Origin: PWXP01 sp040772845
GTDB taxonomy: Bacteria > Planctomycetota > Planctomycetia > Pirellulales > Thermoguttaceae
Direction of reading: 5' to 3'
NCBI GenBank assembly: GCA_040772845.1
Contig: JAXGXG010000001.1
Coordinates: 1,426,001 to 1,490,000 of the forward strand
DNA: 64,000 nucleotides
Shown here: positions 27,634-36,414 of the stretch, piece after piece
Layout of the letters: the number at the start of each line of letters is the position of its first letter
How positions within the stretch are numbered: position 1 is the stretch's first letter
Notes under the pieces: generated by a model
Databases searched by the model: none
What the model was told of the DNA's origin: nothing
The model's input: the letters and a program-made list of their open reading frames with translations, nothing else
Program-made: the position numbers and the translations under genes

Positions 27634-28048
27634 GTCTCTTTCGTTTTTCGGTGCAAACAGCAACCCTTTGGAGTCCTGGCTTCAGCCGGAAAGAGAAACC
27701 GCCCAAAGAGACTGCCCGGCTTCGTGGCGTCAGAAGCAGGCCATAAACAGGACGTTGGTAAGCACAGCAAGGGCGCCACCGGCCGGCTCGCCCGGCCGGA
27801 GCGGTGGTCTGTTGGCTAATGGCGGTGCGCATGGCCACCCCATTTCTTTCAGGGCGTTGCTGCCGCCGGAGGCGGCAGCAACGCCCTGAAAGAAAGGCTT
27901 TTGGTGTTCTGGCCTCGTGTAGCTTGCTGACCATGGCTCCGGCCGGACGAGCCGGCCAGTGGCCCTTTCGCGCACCAGCGTCTGAGCGGGACAGTCTCTG
28001 AAGGCGGGACTCCAACCACGACGGACTGCACCCAGAAACGGAAGAGCC
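27634..28048. mobile_element. MITE-like element, long copy with nested palindromes
   Basis: The ends (27634-27654 and 28028-28048) are inverted repeats related to GGCTCTTCCGTTTCTGGGTG. The next 60 bases on each side match the short MITE at 41311-41431. The middle carries a second inverted pair (27707-27718 with 27987-27999), two opposed REP-like units and a 53-bp perfect hairpin. No matching target duplication is seen, so it is older than the short copy. Confidence 0.7.
27843..27895. repeat. Perfect 25-bp inverted repeat, 3-base loop
   Basis: Arms 27843-27867 and 27871-27895 are exact complements around GGA. The stem core is GGGCGTTGCTGCCGCC. It sits at the centre of the long MITE-like element, has no T-run and is not placed at a gene end. 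Confidence 0.95.
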
Positions 28049-28242
28049 GAATCCTAACGCAACCAACAGAACATCGGATGAAGGACAACCGGCCGATTGA
28101 AACGGCCCCAGTGTAGGACAATTGTCCCAATTGTTCGGGAATCGTTGGAACAACTGCCCTACATTCGGCGGGCAAGCTCCAACCTGTCAACCGCGAAAAA
28201 TAAACGAGACTGAAACAACAGTGACACCGCCCCCTGCGACCC

Positions 28243-28611
28243 TCAGGAAGGACGGCGCAGGTTCATCAGCTCGCCAAGAAGGTCGTCGGCCGTGCGAACC
28301 ACCTGCAGGTTGGCGCGGAACTGGTTGGAGGCGAGCATCAGGTCGATCTGATTGCCGCCGATGTCAGTGTTCGACATTTCGACCGTGCCGGGGTAGAGGG
28401 AACCGTAACCGCCTTGATCGGGACTGCCCGTTTGCCCAAGGCCCGAGTTGGGTCCGGCCGTGTACTCGGCGCCCGACGCAGCGACCAGGCCGGACGGATT
28501 CGCAATAATCGAGCCCTGGCTGAAGTCCGTGACATTGCCAACGACGCGCACGCCGCGACCAAAAAGAAGTCCGTCCCTGCACCCGTTGGGCGGTCCAATT
28601 TGGCTACGCAC
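28243..28611 (-). pseudogene. Flagellar hook/basal-body rod protein remnant
   Basis: The frame ends with TVEMSNTDIGGNQIDLMLAS and NQFRANLQVVRTADDLLGEL, a clear flagellar basal-body/hook C-terminal domain (FlgC/FlgE/FlgG type). About 50 upstream residues (VVGNVTDFSQGSII) also look flagellar, but the first 20 codons do not, and most of a 250-500-aa protein is missing. No other flagellar gene is nearby, so this is a translocated or decayed fragment. Confidence 0.75.
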
Positions 28612-28632
28612 TTGCCACAGCCAAGCCGGCAG

Positions 28633-28651
28633 GGTATATTAGAGTAATACC
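28633..28651. promoter_or_regulatory. Candidate operator of the FitAB-like pair
   Basis: GGTATATTAGAGTAATACC is an imperfect palindrome (ATTA-GAG-TAAT core) that overlaps an AT-rich -10-like region 25 bases before the antitoxin start. Autorepression by ribbon-helix-helix antitoxins at such sites is usual. Confidence 0.5.
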
Positions 28652-28675
28652 ATATTGCTACCGAAAGGCTATCCC

Positions 28676-28897
28676 ATGCCATCTTTTCTGATTAAGAACC
28701 TCCCGGCTGCGATCCACGAACAACTCCGTCGGCGTGCTGCAGAGCAGCATCGGTCCATGAATCGGGAAGTCATCGCGATCCTCCAACGGGAATTGACGCC
28801 AACTGCTCAGCTTCCTCCACCGGTAAAACTGAAGGAACCGATCGACTCTCAGACTGTCGTTCGCATCATTCGCGACGGGCGGGACTCGCGGCCATGA
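28676..28897 (+). CDS. FitA/VapB-like ribbon-helix-helix antitoxin
   Basis: A 73-aa protein beginning MPSFLIKNLPAAIHEQLRRR with the Arc/FitA ribbon-helix-helix pattern (AAEQHRSMNREVIAILQREL) and an unstructured, toxin-binding C-terminal tail. ATG 28676 is chosen with AAAGG upstream; ATG 28655 would add 7 residues. Its stop overlaps the toxin start in ATGA. Confidence 0.9.
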   Translation: MPSFLIKNLPAAIHEQLRRRAAEQHRSMNREVIAILQRELTPTAQLPPPVKLKEPIDSQTVVRIIRDGRDSRP

Positions 28898-29307
28898 TCG
28901 TCGCTGATGCCAACCTATTGATTCACTTGGTTTGCGGTACGCAACAAACAGAGCTTGCTCGCCGTATTCATGCCAGTGACTCGAAATGGGCCGTACCTCC
29001 CCTTTGGGAACCGGAGGTGTTAAACGGACTGCTCTCCATATATCGCGCTGGGCTGCTAGAGTTTGAAGATGCCATGACGGCCTGGCAAAACGCAGTCGCG
29101 GTGACTTCCGGACATCTCTGCAACTGCGATCCTGTTAGCGTCTTGGAGACGGCCAAACAGACTGGACTGACGGCATATGATGCCTACTATGTAACCCTGG
29201 CGCGCTCCTTGGGCGTCTTCTTGGTTTCCGAGGATAAGCAAGTCCTTCGAGCATGCCCGGATGTCGGACGGTCGATGCGCGACTTCCTCACCGATACAGC
29301 CCAATAG
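28894..29307 (+). CDS. PIN-domain toxin, VapC/FitB type
   Basis: A 137-aa PIN-domain ribonuclease toxin. Acidic residues are seen at MIVADANLLIHL (first Asp), WEPEVLNGLLSI (Glu) and AYDAYYVTLA with LVSEDKQVLRA (C-terminal acidic pair). Overlap with the antitoxin implies translational coupling. It presumably cleaves tRNA or mRNA when free of antitoxin. Confidence 0.92.
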   Translation: MIVADANLLIHLVCGTQQTELARRIHASDSKWAVPPLWEPEVLNGLLSIYRAGLLEFEDAMTAWQNAVAVTSGHLCNCDPVSVLETAKQTGLTAYDAYYVTLARSLGVFLVSEDKQVLRACPDVGRSMRDFLTDTAQ

Positions 29308-29328
29308 CCCCCAAACCAACGGCTCGCC

Positions 29329-30813
29329 TCACGGCGCCTTGCGCTGGTCCAACCGCTCGCCGGCTGGGACGCGGATCGGAATGTTCAGTCCGCCGCGCGC
29401 CTGGAAGTCGGCAAACATGGTGTCGCGCAGGGCCTTGACGGTCTCCTGGTAGGCCGGTACGTCGATCAGGTTGTGCCGCTCCTCCGGATCGCTGGCCAGG
29501 TCGTGCAACGAGTTGATATCCCAAATGCCGTGGTAGTAGACATACTTGTACTGCTTCGTACGGATGGCCAACATCGTGGGCGTTGCCGGGAAGTTCCACT
29601 CCCAATGGTATTCGTACAACACGTACTCGCGCCACGGGATCAGCCGTCCCTCGAGCAGTGGCAGGAAGGAAGTGCCCGACCACTGCGCATCTTTCGGCTT
29701 GCTGACGTTCATCGCCTCCAGGACGGTCGGTGCAATATCGATGTTCTGTACGAGCTGTTCGATACGCGTGCCCGGCTCCACAAGCCCCGGCGCCCAGATC
29801 AACAGCGGAATGCGGATCGACGGTTCGAACGCATCCCGCTTGTCGTAGAAACCATGCTCGCCCAGGTGGAAACCGCCGTCGCTTAAGTAGATCACCATGG
29901 TGCTTTCGGCCAGCCCGTTCTTCTGAACGTACTCGAGAATTCGCCCAAGGTTCTCGTCCACCGAATGGATCGCCTCGCAGTAGCCGTAATACCAGTCGTC
30001 GAAGTTCGGTACCGGGTCGTGGTCGAAACGGCCCGTTTCCATGTGATCGATTCCATGGATCGAATTGCGCCGCTCGCGCACCCAGCGAGGCTGTGTACGG
30101 TAGTTGCGTTCGGTGCGCGCCATCGTATCGGGATACGGAATCGGCTTGCCTCGATAGCGCCCCTTGTGACGCGGCGCCGGTTCGAACGGATAGTGCGGCG
30201 CCTTGAATGCCACGTGCAGATAGAACGGTTGATCCTTCGGTCGATCCTCCTCCAGCCAGCGCAGCGCCTCGTTGGTAATCACGTCCGTACTGTATCCCTC
30301 GAACTGACGCCGCTCGCCGTTCAGGTTCAACGTCGGATTGAAATACTCGCCCTGCCCACGCAGAGCGGCCCAATGGTTGAAGCCGGGCCGCGGGTTGTCG
30401 TCTTCGTGCCCCATGTGCCACTTGCCCACCAGCGCCGTCACGGCCCCTGCCTGCTGCAAATACTGCGGAAAGAAGACGGTGCCCGGCGGCTCCGGTCGCT
30501 GGTTATCGACAATTCCATGCTGGTGCAGATATTGGCTCGTCAGCAGCGAAGCACGCATGGGCGAACACAACGACGTCGTCACAAACGCGTTGGCCACATA
30601 CGCCCCCTGCTCCGCCATCGTGTCCATGGCCGGCGTCTCCAGCCACTCGGGCGCAGCCGGGTGGAAACCCATGAAGTCGTACCGGTGATCGTCTGAAAGG
30701 ACCAGAATCACATTCCGGCCAGCCGGCGCCTCTGCCCCCGCCAACGACTGCGTGAAACTCACAACCATACCCAACAGCACAAACCACAGCCACACAACAG
30801 GACGATGGGTCAT
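29329..30813 (-). CDS. Type I sulfatase, secreted
   Basis: A formylglycine-dependent sulfatase of 494 aa. A signal peptide (WLWFVLLGMVVSFTQSLAGA) precedes NVILVLSDDHRYDFMG, where paired Asp residues bind calcium. The maturation motif CSPMR in TSLCSPMRASLLTSQY supplies the Cys converted to formylglycine. Downstream LVGKWHMGHEDD, YLSDGGFHLGEHGF and YDKRDAFEPSIRIPLLIW are standard family motifs. Substrate is probably a sulfated polysaccharide, in line with planctomycete marine glycan degradation. Confidence 0.96.
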   Translation of the reverse strand: MTHRPVVWLWFVLLGMVVSFTQSLAGAEAPAGRNVILVLSDDHRYDFMGFHPAAPEWLETPAMDTMAEQGAYVANAFVTTSLCSPMRASLLTSQYLHQHGIVDNQRPEPPGTVFFPQYLQQAGAVTALVGKWHMGHEDDNPRPGFNHWAALRGQGEYFNPTLNLNGERRQFEGYSTDVITNEALRWLEEDRPKDQPFYLHVAFKAPHYPFEPAPRHKGRYRGKPIPYPDTMARTERNYRTQPRWVRERRNSIHGIDHMETGRFDHDPVPNFDDWYYGYCEAIHSVDENLGRILEYVQKNGLAESTMVIYLSDGGFHLGEHGFYDKRDAFEPSIRIPLLIWAPGLVEPGTRIEQLVQNIDIAPTVLEAMNVSKPKDAQWSGTSFLPLLEGRLIPWREYVLYEYHWEWNFPATPTMLAIRTKQYKYVYYHGIWDINSLHDLASDPEERHNLIDVPAYQETVKALRDTMFADFQARGGLNIPIRVPAGERLDQRKAP

Positions 30814-31288
30814 GGGAGCAACCTCTCGAGGAAAGTGTTCGCAATGACGTTCACAACACGATCAGCAGGCGGTCTCAGCCCCCGGCTCGTAAGGTTCGAG
30901 CCTAACGCGCCCCAGTCACGATGTCAAATGACTTTCAAGGCGTCTCCTCGCGGATTGCTTGATTCTGGACGGCTGGCGCGACACCTCCGTGGCACTGCCG
31001 TACCGACAATGGAACTTTTTCCGTTTCCTTGTAGCCTGGGAGCGACGAAGTCCGTTTCTGCGCAGCCCTGCCTCTTCGCGGGTCGGTTCCGCGTAAATCG
31101 AACGTACAAGGTCCGACGCCAGGAAGAGAACACTGTCGAGACGACAGTGCCACGTGGGAGCCCGCTTCGCAGAACGGGTCTTCGTAAATTGTGCCAGCCG
31201 GGCCTGTCGCCAAAATGGTGCGAGACTGGTACAATGGGGGGATGCGATTGTTCCTCGTGTACTCTCGATATCAGGTTTGGTGGCGATC
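30814..31288. other. Intergenic region with MITE-like inverted repeat
   Basis: It lies between the divergent sulfatase and the DUF4416 gene. It carries a small hairpin GGCTCG/CGAGCC at 30884-30902 and the 167-bp inverted-repeat element at 30988-31154. No gene is supported. Confidence 0.55.
30988..31154. mobile_element. MITE-like element, 21-bp terminal inverted repeats
   Basis: Ends 30988-31008 and 31134-31154 are complementary with three mismatches over 21 bases (outer part CGTGGCACTG). The interior of about 125 bases has no coding frame. I see no clear target duplication, so mobility is inferred from structure only. Confidence 0.5.
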
Positions 31289-31837
31289 ATGGGCCAACCT
31301 TCACCACATTCTCCTGCCGTGTTGCTGATGGCGGCGTTCAGCCGATATGACGATGCCTTGGACTGGGCGCGCGAGCGGGCCGTCGCAGAGTTCGGACCGA
31401 TCGCCCTGGAGAGCCCGAGGTTCGAGTTCGCCGAGACCGACTACTACCAGGCGACTATGGGCAAGGGACTGCGCAAGGTGTTCTTCACGTTCGAACGCCC
31501 CTATGCACCCGATGAAACGGCCGAAACGAAACTGCTTGCCAACCGCTGGGAAGAAGAGTATGCAGCGGAACACCCTCGCAATGAACCGCGACCGCTCAAT
31601 CTCGACCCCGGCTACCTGACGCTCGGCAAGCTCGTGCTCTCGTCCACCAAGGATTTCGCCCACCGCATCTATCTGAGCCAGGGAATCTATGCCGAAGTCA
31701 CCCTGTTCTTCCGCCACGGGAAGTGGGAACATCACGACTTCACGTTCGCCGACTACCGGCGGCCCGACTACCAGGCATTCTTCACCCGCTGCCGCGACCG
31801 GTTGCACCAGCGACTTCGCGAGGAGGCGACCTCATGA
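31289..31837 (+). CDS. DUF4416 family protein
   Basis: A 182-aa cytosolic protein with the family pattern: AVLLMAAFSRYDDALDWARE, FTFERPYAPDET, LNLDPGYLTLGKLVLSSTK and YDFxFxDYR-like HHDFTFADYRRPDYQAFF. Function is unknown in all members. Its last codon overlaps the next gene (ATGA), so it is cotranslated with the glycosyl-1-phosphate transferase. A longer upstream start at 31154 is not supported. Confidence 0.9.
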   Translation: MGQPSPHSPAVLLMAAFSRYDDALDWARERAVAEFGPIALESPRFEFAETDYYQATMGKGLRKVFFTFERPYAPDETAETKLLANRWEEEYAAEHPRNEPRPLNLDPGYLTLGKLVLSSTKDFAHRIYLSQGIYAEVTLFFRHGKWEHHDFTFADYRRPDYQAFFTRCRDRLHQRLREEATS

Positions 31838-32970
31838 CGTGGCTCGTCTTGGGCTCTCTGCTGCCGAGCTTCGTCCTTGCACTGGCTGGCGGTTGGCTTG
31901 CGCGGCGCATATGCCCATGGCTCGGCTTGATGGATCAGCCAGGGACGCGGAAAATCCACGCCGCGCCGGTGCCCACCGGCGGCGGGCTGGCGGTCTGGCT
32001 TGCGGTTATCCTACCGTTTGCCCTCGGACAACTCACACTGTGGCTGCTGGTGCGAAGCGACTCGCCGCCGCCTGCGTGGATCCCGGCGTTCGTCGCCCCG
32101 CACCTTTCGGGACTGTGGGAGCAGGCGGGCCGGCTGTGGATCATGCTGGCCGGCGGCACCGTGATCATGTTGCTCGGACTGGCCGACGACCGTCGCGGGC
32201 TGGACTGGCGGTTCCGGCTGGCCGTGCAGACGGCCGTCGCCGCTGTAATGGTCGCCTTGGGCTGGCGGCTGACCGTCTTCCTTGACGTGCCCTGGCTCAC
32301 CGCCGTGCTGAGCGTCCTGTGGATCGTTGGGTTGGTCAACTCGTTTAACATGCTCGACAACATGGACGGGCTCTCGGCAGGCGTAGCCGGCATCGGCGCG
32401 GCCATGCTGGGGGCCGTTATGCTGTTGGCGCCCGATCCGACCACCAGCCAGCCGCAGTTGTTCGTCGGCGGATTCCTTCTGGTGCTTGTTGGGGCACTTA
32501 CCGGTTTCCTGTGGCACAATCGCCCCCCGGCCCGGCTTTTTCTGGGCGACGCCGGCGCGTATCTCATCGGCTACCTGCTGGCCATGTGTACGCTCATGGC
32601 CACCTTCTCCGGGGGCAGCGTACCGCGTCATGCGATCCTCGCGCCGCTGTGCGTGCTGGCCGTACCGCTGTACGATACGGCGAGTGTCGTCCTCATTCGC
32701 TTGCGGCAGGGACGCAGCCCGTTCCATGCAGACAAGAGCCATTTCTCCCACCGGCTGGTGGAACTGGGCATGACCACGCGACAGGCCGTCCTGACCATCT
32801 ACCTGGCCACCGCCACCTGCGGACTCGGTGCCCTGCTTCTGCACCAGGTCAGTGCAGGCGGTGCATGCGTCGTGCTACTGATGGTCGCCTGCGTGTTGCT
32901 GCTGGTAGCCATTCTGGAACATGCCGGCCACCGGGATCTTGGACGAAACGGCAAGCGGAAGAAGCGGTAG
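31834..32970 (+). CDS. MraY/WecA-like UDP-GlcNAc:undecaprenyl-phosphate GlcNAc-1-phosphate transferase
   Basis: A 378-aa polytopic membrane enzyme of glycosyltransferase family 4. Landmarks are DQPGTRKIHAAPVPTGGGLA (the N-terminal DxPxxRKxHxxPxPxxGG signature), LLGLADDRR (Asp pair), NSFNMLDNMDGLSAGVAG (catalytic Asp), LGDAGAYLIGY and the cytosolic His motif DKSHFSHRLVELG. It would start a lipid-linked O-antigen or other envelope polysaccharide. GAGGAGG precedes the ATG. Confidence 0.94.
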   Translation: MTWLVLGSLLPSFVLALAGGWLARRICPWLGLMDQPGTRKIHAAPVPTGGGLAVWLAVILPFALGQLTLWLLVRSDSPPPAWIPAFVAPHLSGLWEQAGRLWIMLAGGTVIMLLGLADDRRGLDWRFRLAVQTAVAAVMVALGWRLTVFLDVPWLTAVLSVLWIVGLVNSFNMLDNMDGLSAGVAGIGAAMLGAVMLLAPDPTTSQPQLFVGGFLLVLVGALTGFLWHNRPPARLFLGDAGAYLIGYLLAMCTLMATFSGGSVPRHAILAPLCVLAVPLYDTASVVLIRLRQGRSPFHADKSHFSHRLVELGMTTRQAVLTIYLATATCGLGALLLHQVSAGGACVVLLMVACVLLLVAILEHAGHRDLGRNGKRKKR

Positions 32971-33048
32971 GCGTTACCGGGAGTTCTTCCCGAAATCGGC
33001 GGTTATCGCGTCCCAGTCGTCGAGCTAATCCTCACCTGCTCGTCCCGC

Positions 33049-34602
33049 TCAAAGCTCCAACGCCCGTTCGATACGGGCCAACGTGCGGTCACGGCCGAGC
33101 AAAACTAGGGCGTCGAACATGCCAAGCCCAACCTGCTTGCCGGTCACGGCAACACGCAGGGCATGGATCACCTCGCCAACCTTGATGCCCTCGGCCTCGA
33201 TGAAGGCGTGCATCTCCTTTTCGAGCGCTTCCGTATTGAAGTCCGGAAGGGCCGCCAGCCGATCGCGGAACTTGCCGAGCAGTTCGGCCGCGCCTTCCGC
33301 ACGCAGGCGTTTCTCGACGGCTTTCGGATCGTACGCAAGCTGGTCGTCGGCCGCGAAGAACTCGTCGAAATCGAGGATATCGCCTGCCACGCGCAGCCGA
33401 TCTCCAGCCGCGGCCGCCACGCGTTCGACAAACTGCTCTACGTCGCCGCCGGCCGGCGACGGAACCAGCCCGGCCCGCTGGAGGAACGGCATGGCCAGTG
33501 CGGCCTTGCGCTCGACGGGCAGCAGGTTGAAATGTCGCTGCTCAAAAGCCGAGAGTTTGGCCGGGTCGAAACTGGCCGGGGCGCTGTTCACCCGCTCCAG
33601 CGAGAAGTGCTCGACCAGATCATCGCGGCTGAAGTGCTCGGTCCGCTCGTCCAACGACCAGCCCAGCAGGGCCAGGTAGTTCAGCAACGCCTCCGGCAGG
33701 TAGCCCACCTGCTCGTAGAAATCGACAATGACCGGGTTGAACGTGTCCGGATCGGTATTCATCCCCATCCGGTCGGCGATCTTCTGGCCGTGTTCGAGCA
33801 ACTGGGCGAACTCGCGGTTTTTCAGGTACTTGGCCAGCTTCCGCTTGCTCAACTTGGTCTTGCTGCCCGGCTCGGCAACGAACGGAAGGTGGGCGTACTG
33901 GGGCAATTCATAGCCGAGCGATTGGGCAATGAATACCTGCCGCGGCGTGTTCGAAAGATGCTCCTCAGCGCGGATGACGTGCGTGATGCCCATGGCATGG
34001 TCATCAACCGTGCTGGCCAGGTGGTACAGGCAGGAGCCATCGGTCCGCTGGATCACGTGGTCCTGCTCCTGGGCCCACTCGAACTCGACCGTGCCGCGAA
34101 TGATATCGCGGAGAACAAGTTTCCCTTCTCGCGGCATCTTCAGCCGGACGACCGCCTGCCGCCCCTCGGCCTCGAACCGCTTGGCGTCGGCGTCGGTCTC
34201 GGCCATGAATTGGCGGCTGTACACGAAGGGGCGTTTTTCCTTCTGCGCGGCCTCGCGTTCGGCCTGGATCTCCTCGGTACGCGCGTAGTCGCGGTAGGCA
34301 TGGCCGGAGGCCAGCAACCGCTCGACCGCCTCGGCATACAGGTTCGACCGTTGCGACTGGTAATACGGCCCGCACGGCCCGCCCACGTCGGGTCCCTCGT
34401 CCCAATCGATTCCCAACCATTGCAACCCGTGCAAGATGGGCTCCAGCGCCTCCTGCACGTTGCGCTGCTGGTCCGTATCGTCGATGCGAAGGATGAACTG
34501 TCCCGCATTCTTCTTGGCAAACAGCCAGCAGAACAGGGCCGTACGGACCCCGCCAATATGCAGATAACCAGTAGGACTTGGAGCGAATCGCGTGCGCGTC
34601 AT
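33049..34602 (-). CDS. gltX: Glutamyl-tRNA synthetase
   Basis: A class I synthetase of 517 aa. The HIGH-type motif lies in FAPSPTGYLHIGGVRTALF at the N terminus and the KMSKS-type motif in KTKLSKRKLAKY near residue 255. The C-terminal helical anticodon-binding domain of bacterial GluRS is full length. Presence of a separate GlnRS in the window suggests that this enzyme is discriminating, though this cannot be shown from sequence alone. Confidence 0.96.
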   Translation of the reverse strand: MTRTRFAPSPTGYLHIGGVRTALFCWLFAKKNAGQFILRIDDTDQQRNVQEALEPILHGLQWLGIDWDEGPDVGGPCGPYYQSQRSNLYAEAVERLLASGHAYRDYARTEEIQAEREAAQKEKRPFVYSRQFMAETDADAKRFEAEGRQAVVRLKMPREGKLVLRDIIRGTVEFEWAQEQDHVIQRTDGSCLYHLASTVDDHAMGITHVIRAEEHLSNTPRQVFIAQSLGYELPQYAHLPFVAEPGSKTKLSKRKLAKYLKNREFAQLLEHGQKIADRMGMNTDPDTFNPVIVDFYEQVGYLPEALLNYLALLGWSLDERTEHFSRDDLVEHFSLERVNSAPASFDPAKLSAFEQRHFNLLPVERKAALAMPFLQRAGLVPSPAGGDVEQFVERVAAAAGDRLRVAGDILDFDEFFAADDQLAYDPKAVEKRLRAEGAAELLGKFRDRLAALPDFNTEALEKEMHAFIEAEGIKVGEVIHALRVAVTGKQVGLGMFDALVLLGRDRTLARIERALEL

Positions 34603-34737
34603 GGGAGTTGGGAGCTAGGAGCTGGAAGTTGGGAGCTGGAAGTTCGGAGTTGGAACACAGGGTTGGGGGGGTTACCTTACACCGCGCACCCGACACCTGT
34701 CAACCGCCCCCGCCCCCGCCCCCGCCCACTGCCCGCT

Positions 34738-34786
34738 GACACCTGACACCTGACACCTGACACCTGACACCTGACACCTGACACCT
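34738..34786. repeat. Tandem repeat, 7 x GACACCT
   Basis: Seven exact 7-bp units follow a CGCCCC-rich run at 34706-34728. One further partial copy, GACACCTGTC, is at 34692. It lies between gltX and the next minus-strand gene. Such short repeats are prone to slippage and are useful for strain typing. Confidence 0.95.
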
Positions 34787-34795
34787 GTCAACTCT

Positions 34796-35794
34796 TCAGG
34801 AGGCCCATTGCTTGCGTTGGGTTTGCTCGCGCTGGAGGCGTTCGCGCTGAAGGCGCTGGCGGAGGGCCTTCTTCTCTTGCTTGGTAAGTTTGCGGCCGAC
34901 TTTGACTTCGGTCTCGGCTACGCTGGCAACCGGCTCCGATTTCGGCGTTTGGCGACGTCGCAAAACGGGCGCAGGCGACTGGTGCGGTGCGTCGATGGCC
35001 ACCCACTCGCGGTCCGTCTCACACTCGTCCTCTTCCTCCTCGTCTGCGTCATCCACCTTCTTCCGTTTCGGTTCGGGACGCGGCAAGAGGCCGCCGGCAT
35101 CGAGCACGACGTAGCGAGCCTGCAGGCTGCACCCCAAAAGCAACATCCAGCAGCCGACCATTTCGGCCCCGCGCCCCACCATGGCATTGCGAACCCCGTC
35201 ACCGATAGCAATCCAACCAAGCTGCACCACGACGGCCGACACCAGGCACCCACCTGCCACCACCAGTGCTCCGGTCGAGAGTCGGGCAGGCCACACATCG
35301 ACGAGCAATCGGGACCCCAGTGCGATGAGCACTACCAGATAGGGCACCGCCCACCACAACGAGCCGTCGCCGTACAAGGCCGTGCCGGTCAGTCGGACCA
35401 TCGTGTCGCGGAAGGCCTCGCCGAGCCCGGCCGCGGCATTCGCGCTCATCACGGCCCAGCACATCGCGGCCCACAGCCAGATACGGTAATCACCCCGGTA
35501 GTCGTCCGTCCGGAAGCGGCGCACCGAGTAGACCAGAAGCGACACGACCGAAGCGGCCAGCAGGGTGGCCGACAGGAACCAGGCCGCCAGACTGCCTGGG
35601 CCGGTCAGATTGAATGCCCTAACCCGCGACGTTTCAGGCAGCCAGGCGAAGGCCGCCTGAATCGCCGTGATTGCCGCCGCTCCCAAAAGAAACAGCAGGA
35701 AATGGACCGACAGACGATGCGGCACCAGATCGGTTACCCTCGGCTGATCCGCCAACGCCTCCAGACTGTAGTGTGGCCACGTTCGTTCAGACAT
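34796..35794 (-). CDS. Hypothetical membrane protein with charged C-terminal tail
   Basis: A 332-aa protein I do not recognise by family. After a short cytosolic part (MSERTWPHYSLEAL) there are about seven hydrophobic helices (for example HFLLFLLGAAAITAIQAAFA and WWAVPYLVVLIALGSRLLV). The last 90 residues are charged: an acidic run DDADEEEEDECETD and a basic helical tail KLTKQEKKALRQRLQRER. AGGA precedes the ATG at 35794. Located upstream of gltX in the same direction but 190 bases away. Function unknown. Confidence 0.8.
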   Translation of the reverse strand: MSERTWPHYSLEALADQPRVTDLVPHRLSVHFLLFLLGAAAITAIQAAFAWLPETSRVRAFNLTGPGSLAAWFLSATLLAASVVSLLVYSVRRFRTDDYRGDYRIWLWAAMCWAVMSANAAAGLGEAFRDTMVRLTGTALYGDGSLWWAVPYLVVLIALGSRLLVDVWPARLSTGALVVAGGCLVSAVVVQLGWIAIGDGVRNAMVGRGAEMVGCWMLLLGCSLQARYVVLDAGGLLPRPEPKRKKVDDADEEEEDECETDREWVAIDAPHQSPAPVLRRRQTPKSEPVASVAETEVKVGRKLTKQEKKALRQRLQRERLQREQTQRKQWAS

Positions 35795-36208
35795 TTCATC
35801 CTGCCCTGCCGACCGCGCGCGCCGCGTCCGTCCCTGCTTGCCGCTGCGACAGACGTCCTCGTGAAATAGCAGCCTGCGGCGGTCGTCGCGCTGGCCACTA
35901 CGTCGAAACTGGTTGGAACAATTCCACGCCACGCTTGCTACCTCGTTGTGGGCGCATTCCCCAGCAGTCCGATCCCCCGATTAGGGGCCGCGGGGAACTC
36001 GGCACCGTCGCGTATCCCTTCGCAAGAGATCGGCCACGTGGAACGTGCAGATAGAGCCAGACTGGCACAACACGAAGAGAGCGCGAGGCCCACGCCAGCC
36101 GCCCACATCACCCACATCGCACTCATTGCGCATCTTACGCAGACAACAAACTCGCGCGGCCCCTCATGCGATTGGCCTCTTCCGCTTCTGGGTGCCCCCC
36201 CGCGCCGA

Positions 36209-36239
36209 GTAGCAGGCACGCTCCGTCGTGCCGTCCGCC
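36209..36239 (+). repeat. REP-like hairpin, family 2 (copy 2)
   Basis: GTAGCAGGCACG followed by CTCCGT and CGTGCC: the same 31 bases as 162-192 in reverse orientation. GTAG-headed hairpins are the expected substrates of RAYT proteins. Confidence 0.7.
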
Positions 36240-36414
36240 GGAATGCCGTCAGGCTCATCATCAAAGAGGAACATGAGTCCGCAGAGAGAATGGGCGTTTG
36301 CGAACATGTCACGGACGCGGTTGCGGCGAGTTCGGTGGTCGCCGCCGACCTGATAACACCCCTGCTCCGAATCGCCCCGCCTCCGCAGGGGGCAATGGGT
36401 GCGGGCTTGGCGTG

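Larger units (their letters stand above)
27353..28242. other. Intergenic region dominated by a nested hairpin element
   Basis: No gene is supported. Most of it is the 415-bp element at 27634-28048. The remainder upstream of the GH9 gene and downstream of the flagellar remnant shows no repeat or RNA gene. Confidence 0.6.

Noticed and set aside
27446..28153. Minus-strand frame of 235 codons across the hairpin element
   Set aside because: It translates inverted repeats twice (the same peptide motif appears in both halves of the palindrome) and has no family match.
30884..30902. GGCTCG...GGTTCGAGCC considered as a tRNA T-arm
   Set aside because: Only an isolated hairpin; no acceptor stem, D-arm or anticodon arm can be built around it.
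34738..34786. Tandem GACACCT array considered as a CRISPR or iteron origin
   Set aside because: Units are contiguous 7-mers without spacers, and no replication gene or AT-rich unwinding region is nearby.
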